Made by a program: the position numbers and the translations under genes. A DNA stretch of 64,000 nucleotides from Planctomycetota bacterium (GTDB taxonomy: Bacteria; Planctomycetota; Brocadiia; Brocadiales; Brocadiaceae), in contig VGXV01000008.1 of the NCBI GenBank assembly GCA_016873165.1, positions 1-64,000 on the forward strand. Reading direction: 5' to 3'. The number at the start of each line of letters is the position of its first letter. Position 1 is the stretch's first letter. Under the pieces are notes generated by a model, which saw only the letters and a program-made list of their open reading frames with translations, searched no databases and was not told where the DNA came from. Of the stretch, positions 1 through 5,998 are shown piece by piece.

Positions 1-81
1 TTTTTGAAAAAGACTTCGATTCCCTTTATTTTATAAGGCATCTCTAATATTGACGTATGGAGCAAATTTCACCTCCATTAA

Positions 82-254
82 CTCCGCACTTTAGTGCGGA
101 GATATCCACAATAAATACACCGGCTTTGGTAGAGACAGGTTTGAAACCTGTCTCTACAACCTGGTGCAGTAAAAGATATTGGGCTAACTTTACCTCAGGG
201 CTGAAGCCCATGATTGTTTCTCCCCTTAACCCCATGCTGAAGCATGGGGTTAAG
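82..254. repeat. Cluster of four short palindromes
   Basis: Four inverted repeats lie within 175 bases: 82-101 (arms CTCCGCACT/AGTGCGGAG), 129-157 (14-base perfect arms starting GTAGAGACAGGTTT, 1-base centre), 198-209 (GGGCT-GA-AGCCC) and 225-254 (14-base perfect arms starting CTTAACCCCATGCT around GA). No convincing gene occupies positions 1-284. The two long ones resemble dispersed REP-like units. They sit just downstream of a truncated gene at 285-377. No transposase is adjacent; the nearest RAYT remnant is at 3.9 kb. Confidence 0.75.
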
Positions 255-284
255 ACATGGGCAATTTTTCAAAAAGCTAAAGTG

Positions 285-377
285 TTACGATTTATCTATA
301 GTCCGCCATACCCATTCTTCAGGAATCTCTCGTTCTTTCAACATGTCCTGGGTATGTGTTGATAGTTTAAAGTCCAT
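285..377 (-). pseudogene. Truncated DUF4258-like protein, N-terminal 30 residues
   Basis: An ATG at 375-377 overlaps the end of the preceding minus-strand gene and opens a 30-codon frame ending at TAA 285-287. The peptide contains THTQDMLKEREIPEEWVWRT, which resembles the N-terminal helix of DUF4258 proteins (H-x-x-x-M-x-E-R-x-I-P). Family members are normally about 80 residues, so the rest has been lost. Palindromes begin 31 bases downstream, which suggests repeat insertion or deletion truncated it. Family recognition is from a short stretch and is moderately sure; the truncation is clear if the assignment is right. Confidence 0.5.
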
Positions 378-645
378 ATTTTTTAGCAAGCAAAGCTGCG
401 TATTGGTATTCTGATGTTTTCATTAATGCATTGTATAATTTTTCAGTTGCATCATTTAATAATTTTTGATCTAAGCCATATTCATGTATAAGTTCATTAA
501 TCTCGTCTAACTGACGAAACAGATCATTTTTACCAAACCATTCACTACTATATTCATCAATTCTTTTTTGTTCTACTCGCTTTATTAATTTTGTTATTAA
601 ACTCTCTACCTCTGATAATGCCGCTGTTTGAGTTTTTGTAACCAA
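367..645 (-). CDS. Hypothetical helical protein, 92 aa, integron-cassette position
   Basis: Not recognised. The 92-residue product is charged and predicted all-helical (Ser/Glu/Lys/Leu-rich, with SEVESLITKLIKRVEQKRID near the N-terminus); no signal peptide, membrane segment or cysteines. The start is TTG at 643-645; no ATG is in frame upstream and no good Shine-Dalgarno is visible. It lies immediately 3' (minus-strand sense) of the attC-like site at 654-711, and its stop overlaps the start of the truncated DUF4258-like gene. Such pairing with a DUF4258-type toxin would fit an antitoxin-like role, but that is inference from position only. Confidence 0.6.
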   Translation of the reverse strand: MVTKTQTAALSEVESLITKLIKRVEQKRIDEYSSEWFGKNDLFRQLDEINELIHEYGLDQKLLNDATEKLYNALMKTSEYQYAALLAKKYGL

Positions 646-653
646 AACATTAC

Positions 654-711
654 GCCTACCGATAAAACTCAGCGGCGGCTATCAGCCGTCCGCTGGAGTG
701 ACTTGTTAGGT
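654..711 (-). other. attC-like integron recombination site A
   Basis: Read on the minus strand, the site opens with ACCTAAC (complement of 705-711; fits RYYYAAC) and closes with GGTAGGC (complement of 654-660; one change from GTTRRRY). Between them are imperfect arms CCAGCGGACGGCT and AGCCGCCGCTG around GAT. The length of 58 bases is near the short end of known attC sites. It directly follows the BrnT-module genes, as a cassette attC should; the antitoxin frame even reads into it. Confidence 0.75.
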
Positions 712-914
712 GCCCTCTTTTGTCTTTTAATAATTTTAGCTATCGATCTCAATGCCTGATTTACAGAGTCATGGTCAGGGAAAAATTTTGCAACATCTGG
801 ATCAATAACTACAACATTTGTTCCTTCCTCATATCTTTTTGTATATTTTCCCCGAATACCTTTGCTGAAATCATATTCTTCAAGCATGTCTGAATCTTTT
901 CGAGTTCTCTTCAT
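669..914 (-). CDS. Antitoxin partner of BrnT
   Basis: Start chosen at ATG 912-914, preceded by AAAGGAAACAGT (usable Shine-Dalgarno). The core EYDFSKGIRGKYTKRYEEGT followed by NVVVIDPDVAKFFPDHDSVN is a pattern I know from small antitoxin-like proteins encoded next to BrnT/DUF497 toxins. The frame overlaps the end of the upstream toxin by 35 bases, indicating translational coupling. The last ~14 residues (APNKSLQRTADSRR) are simply the attC sequence read as protein, a typical sign of a gene captured as a cassette. Role: binds and neutralises the toxin and probably represses the module (inferred from family). Confidence 0.7.
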   Translation of the reverse strand: MKRTRKDSDMLEEYDFSKGIRGKYTKRYEEGTNVVVIDPDVAKFFPDHDSVNQALRSIAKIIKRQKRAPNKSLQRTADSRR

Positions 915-1167
915 ACTGTTTCCTTTCTTTTTTTGTTGCGTTTCTTGCACTTATTATTCTGATTTTATCTCCTCTTTCTGTATGAACAATTACTAAAAGG
1001 TGATTTTTACAGGAGTTTCCAATTAAAATGAATCTATCCTCTTCGTCAGAATGCAGAGGATCATAAATCGTTAATGACAAGGTATCTTTAAAAGCAGTGC
1101 TTGCCTCATCAAAAGATACGCTGTGAATTTTAATATTCTTTTTTGCCTTGCTTGGATCCAAAAGCAT
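880..1167 (-). CDS. brnT: BrnT family (DUF497) toxin
   Basis: Contains the BrnT fold signature: DPSKAKKNIKIHSVSFDEAS near the N-terminus, then TLSLTIYDPLHSDEEDRF, LLVIVHTERGDKIRIISAR and a C-terminal KKERKQYEE. BrnT proteins are RelE-like ribonucleases of type II toxin-antitoxin systems. The open frame extends upstream to 1239, but that part lies in the attC-like site; the ATG at 1165-1167 gives the expected ~95-residue length. Toxin first and antitoxin second is the usual BrnT order. The module is bracketed by attC-like sites at 654-711 and 1234-1298, so it occupies one cassette. Confidence 0.8.
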   Translation of the reverse strand: MLLDPSKAKKNIKIHSVSFDEASTAFKDTLSLTIYDPLHSDEEDRFILIGNSCKNHLLVIVHTERGDKIRIISARNATKKERKQYEENSKRFRHA

Positions 1168-1233
1168 ATTTCGTTGTTTATCATAGCTTGCGCAGATGGA
1201 TTTGGCAATTTGCTGGCAAGGGTTCTTTATCAA

Positions 1234-1298
1234 GCCCAATGCAAAAGCTCACCACCGGAAGCAGGGCTGTATCCTGCGATCCAGTGAAGCGGTTTATT
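1234..1298 (-). other. attC-like site B (degenerate core)
   Basis: On the minus strand the stop codon of the 151-aa gene sits in a degraded R''-like AATAAAC; the other end is ATTGGGC (complement of 1234-1240), one base from GTTRRRY. Arms CACTGGATCGCAGG and CCTGCTTCCGGTG pair with one extrahelical base and a wobble, as attC sites do. 65 bases. The loss of G in the core suggests it may no longer recombine. Confidence 0.6.
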
Positions 1299-1752
1299 AT
1301 ACCTTCTTACCCTTCATTTTTTTAATCATTTTTTCAGGGTGTTCCCATTCAGTTCTACCTGATTTCTCCTCAAAGTAACCTCTAAAAGTATAGAGATCTT
1401 GCAAGAGTTTTTGTTCGCCAAATGACCCGGCAACGAACATTACAGACATCAGACCGCGATGGAAATAGTGAAAAATATTCTCAGTACATGAAGCAATTAG
1501 CGGTGTGTCTATCATTCCGGCAAGATAATATCGTGGTGGATCACCTCCGTACATCTCCATTATGTGACTAGATGCCCCATGCACATAGCCAGAAAATGTT
1601 TGACTTAATGTTCTGTGTATTTCTTTTGAATAAGTCCCACGTTTTACAAAGGCAGACTTCTCAATCTTGTTTTCGAGGACATGAAATGCTCGTTGGAGCA
1701 CGGGCAATGTTTCAAGGTAAAGGTCTATCATGTTTCTCATTATTTTAAGCAT
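1297..1752 (-). CDS. Hypothetical cassette protein, 151 aa
   Basis: I do not recognise the family. The protein is predicted mostly helical and soluble, with aromatic-rich central segments (GDPPRYYLAGMIDTPLIAS, ENIFHYFHRGLM) and a lysine-rich tail. The ATG at 1750-1752 lies in a truncated attC end (complement reads CGTTATGC); a second ATG five codons... within the first eight codons is also possible. The stop codon falls in attC-like site B, so the gene fills one cassette exactly. It could be the C-terminal part of a longer protein whose first half was lost on capture; nothing in the sequence proves that. Confidence 0.65.
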   Translation of the reverse strand: MLKIMRNMIDLYLETLPVLQRAFHVLENKIEKSAFVKRGTYSKEIHRTLSQTFSGYVHGASSHIMEMYGGDPPRYYLAGMIDTPLIASCTENIFHYFHRGLMSVMFVAGSFGEQKLLQDLYTFRGYFEEKSGRTEWEHPEKMIKKMKGKKV

Positions 1753-1775
1753 AACGAATGAGGTTTTGCGGCTTA
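1749..1775 (-). other. Truncated attC remnant
   Basis: The minus strand reads GCCGCAAAACCTCATTCGTT then ATGC directly after the stop of the 54-aa ORF. The ACCTCATTCGTT end resembles the 3' half (L'-R') of sites such as 5359-5439, which ends ACCTCAAACGTT. The 5' half is missing. It marks a likely old cassette boundary that can no longer fold as a full site. Confidence 0.4.
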
Positions 1776-1937
1776 AAACGCTATGCTTCTGTAATAGGGA
1801 TATTGGCCTTTAACATAAGAAAGAAAGTCCACGCCGTATGGCACGATCTTGACCACTAAGTCATTTTGCAGACCCTCGATGGTAATGAATTGCGAATCCT
1901 TCAAGAAACCGAGATAGTCGCTAACGACAAAACTCAC
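1773..1937 (-). CDS. Small hypothetical cassette ORF, 54 aa
   Basis: A 54-codon frame from GTG 1935-1937 (inside the 3' arm of attC-like site C) to TAA 1773-1775. The peptide runs MSFVVSDYLGFLKDSQFITI and later VKIVPYGVDFLSYVKGQY; composition is protein-like and hydrophobic/charged patterning is regular. It fills the space between attC-like site C and the truncated attC remnant, which is where a cassette gene should be. I do not know the family. It may be the tail of a longer captured protein. Confidence 0.45.
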   Translation of the reverse strand: MSFVVSDYLGFLKDSQFITIEGLQNDLVVKIVPYGVDFLSYVKGQYPYYRSIAF

Positions 1938-1991
1938 CTGCCGCTATGGAGCGTTAGCGAAATTGCGGTCAGGTGGAGTGCCTTGTTAGGC
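1919..1991 (-). other. attC-like site C
   Basis: On the minus strand: GCCTAAC (complement of 1985-1991; fits RYYYAAC) at the start, GTTAGCG (complement of 1919-1925; five to six of seven positions fit GTTRRRY) at the end, with arms CACCTGACCGC and GCGGCAGGTG enclosing a loop. 73 bases. It follows the hicA gene at 2001 by ten bases. This is one of the clearest sites of the array. Confidence 0.8.
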
Positions 1992-2000
1992 ACTGTGAAC

Positions 2001-2234
2001 TCATAATTCAAATTCACTACGTGGCAGTCCTGACTGGCGGATAATGGACTGCAAAGTCCCAATACGGACTTCATTGTGATTTGGAACCGGGACTGTAATA
2101 GTTCCCTGGGATAGTTTCTTTTGCATTATGATGTGGCTACCGCGTTGACGCACTTCAAAGAAACCGTTTTTTGCAAGGATAGCACAAACCTCTTTGCCGG
2201 GAAGAACACGGAGTTTACCCAACTGCCACCTCAA
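2001..2234 (-). CDS. hicA: HicA-type toxin (first HicBA module)
   Basis: The product has the HicA layout: GKEVCAILAKNGFFEVRQRG, SHIIMQKKL with the catalytic-type histidine, then VPVPNHNEVRIGTLQSIIRQ and GLPRSEF. HicA is a dsRBD-like mRNA interferase neutralised by HicB. The longest frame starts with TTG at 2234; a TTG at 2222 overlapping the hicB stop codon gives a more typical ~74-residue protein. hicB lies upstream and overlaps, so the two are co-translated. The attC-like site C starts ten bases after the stop. Confidence 0.85.
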   Translation of the reverse strand: MRWQLGKLRVLPGKEVCAILAKNGFFEVRQRGSHIIMQKKLSQGTITVPVPNHNEVRIGTLQSIIRQSGLPRSEFEL

Positions 2235-2430
2235 CCTGAGTCACAAAAATATCGTCATGAAGCCGATGTCTTATCTCTTCAGGTGATGCTGTCTCAAAAA
2301 ACAGTTCCAATGCTTCCCGAAGATTGTCCCGTGCTTGTTCTATACTATCGCCCTGGCTTGCGATATCTAACTCCGGACACAATGATACGTATCCATTACC
2401 TTCACGTTCAATAATTGCAGTAAGTTTCAT
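2215..2430 (-). CDS. hicB: HicB-type antitoxin (first HicBA module)
   Basis: MKLTAIIEREGNGYVSLCPE followed by LDIASQGDSIEQARDNLREA and LELFFETA is the partial-RNase-H fold of HicB antitoxins; length 71 aa is normal for the short form lacking a DNA-binding domain. The ATG at 2428-2430 is preceded by GAGAGGAGGTCATCA, a strong Shine-Dalgarno. It precedes and overlaps hicA. With no obvious operator domain, autoregulation may be weak; expression may come from an upstream cassette promoter. Confidence 0.85.
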   Translation of the reverse strand: MKLTAIIEREGNGYVSLCPELDIASQGDSIEQARDNLREALELFFETASPEEIRHRLHDDIFVTQVEVAVG

Positions 2431-2453
2431 TGATGACCTCCTCTCATCTTAAA

Positions 2454-2675
2454 CTACACTTCCAATAATATTAACACAGACTTCTCCATTTCCCAATCAA
2501 TATCTGCGTTAGTCGTATTCCAGGAAGCCGTCTTTGGGACTATAGCAACAGTGTTAAATTGAACATGTTTGATGTGGATTTTAGGGTTTTCGTTCAAGAA
2601 CTTCTGTATTTCACGCGCCAGATACTCATTTGCCGATAGCTTTCCGGTCTCGTCCCCTATCCTAATGGTATTGAA
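2454..2675 (-). CDS. Small hypothetical cassette ORF, up to 73 aa, no standard start
   Basis: An open frame runs from just after an in-frame TAG at 2676-2678 to TAG 2454-2456. The peptide includes IRIGDETGKLSANEYLAREI, QKFLNENPKIHIKHVQFNTV and a hydrophobic end KSVLILLEV: clearly protein-like, alternating helix and strand. No ATG, GTG or TTG occurs before codon ~28, so it either starts at ATT (2664 region) or lost its start when the attC-like site D formed beside it. It sits between attC-like site D and hicB. Family unknown to me. Confidence 0.5.
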   Translation of the reverse strand, partial: FNTIRIGDETGKLSANEYLAREIQKFLNENPKIHIKHVQFNTVAIVPKTASWNTTNADIDWEMEKSVLILLEV

Positions 2676-2742
2676 CTACCAAGCTCACCTGACCGCCATG
2701 AAGCGTAGAGGAATGGCGGTCAGGTGCAGCGCCTTGTTAGGC
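2673..2742 (-). other. attC-like site D
   Basis: Minus strand: GCCTAAC (complement of 2736-2742) opens the site, and arms CACCTGACCGCCAT and ATGGCGGTCAGGTG pair perfectly over 14 bases around a loop. The closing end reads GGTAGTTC, which does not match GTTRRRY well, so the R' core is degraded. 70 bases. It follows the second hicA gene by two bases. Confidence 0.7.
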
Positions 2743-2744
2743 AC

Positions 2745-2921
2745 TTAGTTTTCAAGCATTTTTATTATATGTTTGGCTAAATATTCTTTAATTTCATTGT
2801 GTCTTGGTACAGGTTGAGACGCTTTTGTTCTGGGATTCTGGTACCAATCGTGTTTTCCACCATGACGGATTAAAATACACCCCATCTTTTCGATTTGCTT
2901 TATCAAATCTCTTCTTTTCAT
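2745..2921 (-). CDS. hicA: HicA-type toxin (second HicBA module), 58 aa
   Basis: Start ATG 2919-2921 overlaps the hicB stop (ATGA). The 58-residue product MKRRDLIKQIEKMGCILIRH, then GGKHDWYQNPRTKASQPVPR and HNEIKEYLAKHIIKML is a full short HicA: LIK-x-L..G, RHGGKHD with the active-site histidine, and PVPRHxEI. It is short enough to be skipped by length-filtered gene calling. It lies directly before attC-like site D and is the last gene of its cassette. Confidence 0.85.
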   Translation of the reverse strand: MKRRDLIKQIEKMGCILIRHGGKHDWYQNPRTKASQPVPRHNEIKEYLAKHIIKMLEN

Positions 2922-3109
2922 GCAACTTCAAGCTCAGCAACTTTACGTATACATGGAATGTTACCGCTTGTTAATTCTTGGTAAATATCTTTTAAATTCT
3001 CTTTTAATTCTTCAAGTGATTCTCCCTGAGTTTGATAATCTGGATATTCTTCAAGGTAACCCAGCCACATATCACCATCTTGCCAATAAACATATTTTTT
3101 TCTTTTCAT
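2918..3109 (-). CDS. hicB: HicB-type antitoxin (second HicBA module), 63 aa
   Basis: The sequence YVYWQDGDMWLGYLEEYPDY then QTQGESLEELKENLKDIYQE is the HicB fold; at 63 aa it is the short antitoxin form without a DNA-binding tail. ATG at 3107-3109 is preceded by AAAAGGATAAATAAC (usable Shine-Dalgarno). It overlaps hicA by the four bases ATGA. Sequence identity to the other HicB in the window is low, so the two modules were probably acquired separately, not by local duplication. Confidence 0.82.
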   Translation of the reverse strand: MKRKKYVYWQDGDMWLGYLEEYPDYQTQGESLEELKENLKDIYQELTSGNIPCIRKVAELEVA

Positions 3110-3177
3110 GTTATTTATCCTTTTGTTAAAAATCAGATGTGATATTTTCTTCCCTTCTGCTTGAGCGTCTCGTTAAG

Positions 3178-3645
3178 TTAATCATAATTTTTAACCTCTT
3201 GATCCTTCCATATCTTACCTAATTTTGCAGGAGATCGGTAAGCAAAAAAATCCATAATTGAAAATGCAATAAGGGTTATAAGTATTGCAACTGATAAAAT
3301 TGGTCGAAATGGATAAAATAGAGAAATTATCCCGACAGCAACAGTTAATAAAGTAAAACCAATGTTTCCATACACAGCTAAATTTTGTCTGGTTTTGGGC
3401 TCGGTAAGAAAATTCTGCCAGAGAGTAAATTCTTCAGGCATCTTCCCATGCTTTTTTAAAGCAGGCTCTATATAATCACGAGTATAACAACCAATGCGTT
3501 TTATCGAAAAGCTGTAACTATAAATTATAAAATCCAAACAAATTGCAGCAAATGCTGGTATAACAAATAATGCTTTATCAAGAGTTTCTATATTTTTGGC
3601 CATTAATCCTATTGCCGTTGATATAAATGCAATTTTGAATCCCAT
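3178..3645 (-). CDS. Hypothetical membrane protein, 155 aa
   Basis: Predicted four membrane segments: about residues 5-20 and 25-45 (ALFVIPAFAAICLDFIIYSY), a soluble loop of ~50 residues containing EPALKKHGKMPEEFTLWQNF, then two segments around 92-135. This RipA-free, four-helix arrangement with a central charged loop is common in cassette-borne membrane proteins, but I cannot name the family. The start codon at 3645 is the first ATG; an inverted repeat begins 12 bases upstream (3657-3706), so the true start or promoter may have been disturbed. A clear attC does not follow the gene; only ACTTAAC just after its stop resembles an R'' core. Confidence 0.65.
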   Translation of the reverse strand: MGFKIAFISTAIGLMAKNIETLDKALFVIPAFAAICLDFIIYSYSFSIKRIGCYTRDYIEPALKKHGKMPEEFTLWQNFLTEPKTRQNLAVYGNIGFTLLTVAVGIISLFYPFRPILSVAILITLIAFSIMDFFAYRSPAKLGKIWKDQEVKNYD

Positions 3646-3656
3646 GGCCTGACGAT

Positions 3657-3706
3657 AATAGGGACAGCTACCATTTTTATGAAAATAAATAGTCGCTGTC
3701 CCTATT
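3657..3706. repeat. REP-like inverted repeat, RAYT-type
   Basis: Perfect 12-base arms AATAGGGACAGC (3657-3668) and GCTGTCCCTATT (3695-3706) enclose 26 AT-rich bases; allowing one indel the arms extend to 15-16 bases. This layout is typical of palindromes mobilised by REP-associated tyrosine transposases, and a RAYT remnant lies 170 bases away at 3874-4059. Positions 3707-3873 hold nothing else I can support. Confidence 0.7.
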
Positions 3707-3873
3707 TATCCTATAACAGGGTTTAAGTAGAGGTATCGCGAAAACGCCAAAAGATAAGAACTTTTTCGATAAGAATTGCCTTATATCGTCCCATGTCCCC
3801 GCATGAGGTGAAGTAGTGCCTTGTACCATAATATTCTATGCGAACGGTCTTTTCATGTCGACAAGTTAACAAA

Positions 3874-4059
3874 TCAGGCCAATGTCAATAGATTAGGTTT
3901 GACCCTATAGCCCCTTTTTTTCGTCTCTTTGCAGAGCGCAGCAATAATTTCCTCTTTTGCTGTATATTTTTTTAACCGCCTTACCGCCGGAATCTCACGT
4001 AACGACAGGTGTACGTGATACACTGCATCTTCGTATTGTATGCGTAATGGTCTTGCCAT
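3874..4059 (-). pseudogene. REP-associated tyrosine transposase (Y1, IS200-like) remnant
   Basis: The peptide starts MARPLRIQYEDAVYHV, the hallmark N-terminus of RAYT/IS200-like Y1 transposases (MARPLRIxYxxAxYHVxxRG). After YHV it jumps to unrelated or late-domain sequence (LREIPAVRRLKKYTAKEEII). The full protein is 200-300 aa with an HUH pair and a catalytic tyrosine; at 61 aa the HUH motif and catalytic region are gone. It is an internally deleted, dead copy within the cassette array. RTTTGACCCT-like motifs at 3897 and 4085 flank it. Confidence 0.75.
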
Positions 4060-4166
4060 TACAAAATCAGATCAGATACAAACGATTTGTCAACGATAAA
4101 GATTTGACCCCTTTTCATCTTTTTTTTCCATAAAGATGACCTCTCAATAACTTAGGTATTTAATTT

Positions 4167-5333
4167 TCATGTCAGCATAACGTCGCCTGCATCCGTCTTG
4201 TTGGGCTCCGTATTCAAGATATGATTGTCATATTTTTTGCGCATGCGGATGTCGTGATTTCGCTCCTCCGCAAGTTGGCGGAGCACCCCAATCAATTCCC
4301 CTGATTCGCTTCTGAGTTCGTTGAGCGTGTCGATTGTTCGGTCAAGGTGTTCGTCAAGTTCCCACAGGCTGTGTGCGCTGAGTTCATTCTGTTGCCACCA
4401 CTTCCCAATGATCCCCCAGCCTTCACCGATACATCTATGGGCATCAGGGAACTCTAGTTCACCAAAACAGTCAGATGCATTGTAGGAAACTTGAAGCAAT
4501 CTTACGGCAGGCTTGGGATGAGACCTCAGAGCCGATTCATGCGGTTTAGTCTTCATGTCTAGGACATGAAAAAACATTGAAAGCGACAACGACCATGTCG
4601 TGAGGGGGGGCACCTCCGTAAGCAACGGAAAAGTCCCACGCCTACAGAGCTTTGTCCACAGAATCAGGTTGGTTTCTGCTGCGGCCGTATCTGCGTCCAA
4701 TTCGAGAGCCTGCAATGTCCGAGCTTGGCTCTCCGAAAGACGGACCGTCCTGTACTCAACATGGCGATCAATTCCGAACGTGGTCTTGAGGTATCGTAAA
4801 TGCGCCCTACAGACATGACTGACTTCATGTGCGAACACGAACGCCATGGCGTTCCAAGCAAGATGTTGCGCTACGCGAACACGGTCGCCATCCTTTGGAA
4901 GAAGCGACTCCATCAGCTTCCATGATTGCGGCTGAAGCAGAGCGTCGATATTCCTCTTCTCGGCCTTCTCGACCTCTGCGTCACCGATGTTTGGTAGCAC
5001 TGTGGGTGAAGACATAAGCAGGTAAAAGGCTTGATAGATCAAGGCCACCAGCCCCCAGTTGATGCCGATCAACTCCAACTGATTGGATACAAACGCGGTG
5101 GCGTTGACCTCGGCGTTGTCTACGAAGTCAACTGTCAAGTTGCCGGTTGGATTGTATGGCGGGTCTGCAAAACGGGCGGCATTGAGAAGCCATCGATAGT
5201 AATCCAGCAATCCCTGCATCCCATCGCGGGTTGTGGGGTGAACCGTCGAGAGGTCAAGTCTGCCACCATATTCGCGAAACGCCCTATCGAAAGAACCCTC
5301 GGCTGACGGATTCAAATGAGAGTCGGTTGCCAT
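4167..5333 (-). CDS. Zincin metallopeptidase, peptidase U49/Lit-like, cassette gene
   Basis: About 388 residues. HEVSH (residues ~169-173 from the chosen start) is an HExxH zinc site, and ELDADTAAAE about 40 residues later supplies a third-ligand motif as in M48/U49-type zincins. The segment before it (WNAMAFVFAHEVSHVCRAHL) is hydrophobic and helical. Lit-type U49 proteases cleave elongation factor Tu and block phage growth; that role here is inference. ATG 5331-5333 is preferred over ATG 5348 because GAGGAG lies four bases upstream of it. The attC-like site E ends 26 bases upstream. Base composition is visibly more GC-rich than the chromosomal genes around, consistent with transfer. Confidence 0.6.
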   Translation of the reverse strand: MATDSHLNPSAEGSFDRAFREYGGRLDLSTVHPTTRDGMQGLLDYYRWLLNAARFADPPYNPTGNLTVDFVDNAEVNATAFVSNQLELIGINWGLVALIYQAFYLLMSSPTVLPNIGDAEVEKAEKRNIDALLQPQSWKLMESLLPKDGDRVRVAQHLAWNAMAFVFAHEVSHVCRAHLRYLKTTFGIDRHVEYRTVRLSESQARTLQALELDADTAAAETNLILWTKLCRRGTFPLLTEVPPLTTWSLSLSMFFHVLDMKTKPHESALRSHPKPAVRLLQVSYNASDCFGELEFPDAHRCIGEGWGIIGKWWQQNELSAHSLWELDEHLDRTIDTLNELRSESGELIGVLRQLAEERNHDIRMRKKYDNHILNTEPNKTDAGDVMLT

Positions 5334-5358
5334 TGTACTCCTCGTCATGAATCTTCAA

Positions 5359-5439
5359 GCCCAACGTTTGAGGTAACCGGCAGCCAAAAGCAAAGCGAAG
5401 CGTCGCTTTTGGCTGTCCGGGTTGACCGAATTGTTAGCC
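5359..5439 (-). other. attC-like site E
   Basis: Minus strand: begins GGCTAACAATTCGGTCAACC, ends GGTTACCTCAAACGTTGGGC. The R' core GTTGGGC (complement of 5359-5365) fits GTTRRRY exactly; R'' GGCTAAC differs at one position. L arms CAACCCGG/CCGGTTACC and a long inner hairpin (AGCCAAAAGCGACG / CGCTTTGCTTTTGGCT) complete a textbook attC of 81 bases. It lies 10 bases after the 174-aa gene and just before the metallopeptidase gene. Confidence 0.85.
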
Positions 5440-5449
5440 GCCTTAATCA

Positions 5450-5974
5450 TCAGGGGTATGCTCCGTCATCAGAATCCATATCACTGCTCATAACATTTCC
5501 CTGTACGTTCATTGCGTGCTCGTATCCAGGTATCTCTTTGCCATCTAAGTCAAGCTTCCAAACCCTAGGAAACGGCCCAAACCATTCCTTGTAAACGCTC
5601 ATCCACAGCGTGTTGTCCATTACGCCTTTTCCATAATTGCTAGGAATATGGTGTATTGTCTTTCCGTATACTTTTTTGCAAAAATCCTCGTAGCGCTGCG
5701 TATCAAGAATAAATGAATGCCAAGCCGCAGCCACGATCGGGCCAAAGCATCCCATCGGGTGGATATCTCTAAGAACTTTGACAGCAAAAAACTTCTTCAA
5801 CTCCTCAACGGCTTCGTCGTGTACTGTCCGTAATTGAACACCTCGACGAATCAACTGGTCGCCAGTCAGGAATGAAAAATCCCAGTCATGGATCTTCTTG
5901 ATTGTGGCTTGCTCACTTTTCTTTAGCTCCTTCCAAGGGGTGGTCATAATTTTTAGTGGTTTCGTTTCTGTCAT
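5450..5974 (-). CDS. Glycine-rich-domain-like (DUF1399) protein, 174 aa
   Basis: The motif WHSFILDTQRYEDFCKKVYG (residues ~85-104) followed by KTIHHIP matches the conserved W-H-x-x-(I/L)-L-D-T-x-x-Y...HHxP core of glycine-rich-domain-like (GRDP/DUF1399) proteins. Function of bacterial members is not established. Start ATG 5974 has AGGAGATATGCT upstream, a strong Shine-Dalgarno. The radical SAM gene ends 24 bases upstream, so the two form one transcription unit inside what appears to be the first integron cassette. It could be a substrate, an accessory factor or an unrelated passenger. Acidic C-terminus (SSDMDSDDGAYP) with repeated Asp. Confidence 0.6.
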   Translation of the reverse strand: MTETKPLKIMTTPWKELKKSEQATIKKIHDWDFSFLTGDQLIRRGVQLRTVHDEAVEELKKFFAVKVLRDIHPMGCFGPIVAAAWHSFILDTQRYEDFCKKVYGKTIHHIPSNYGKGVMDNTLWMSVYKEWFGPFPRVWKLDLDGKEIPGYEHAMNVQGNVMSSDMDSDDGAYP

Positions 5975-5998
5975 AGCATATCTCCTAGTGGGTGGTGG

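Noticed and set aside
44-362. Two overlapping frames (minus 44-235, plus 57-362)
   Set aside because: Both run through the palindromes and have no protein-like pattern; KPVST-type strings are the palindromes translated.
3110-3180. Possible attC between hicB-2 and the 155-aa membrane gene
   Set aside because: Only ACTTAAC just after the membrane gene stop resembles a core; no pairing arms or second core could be found.
3790-3945. 51-codon minus-strand frame starting ATGGTACAAGGC
   Set aside because: Runs into the REP-like palindrome; no recognisable domain and mixed composition, so not claimed.
4600-5594. Several plus-strand frames opposite the metallopeptidase
   Set aside because: Antisense shadows of a GC-rich gene; no Shine-Dalgarno and no family pattern.
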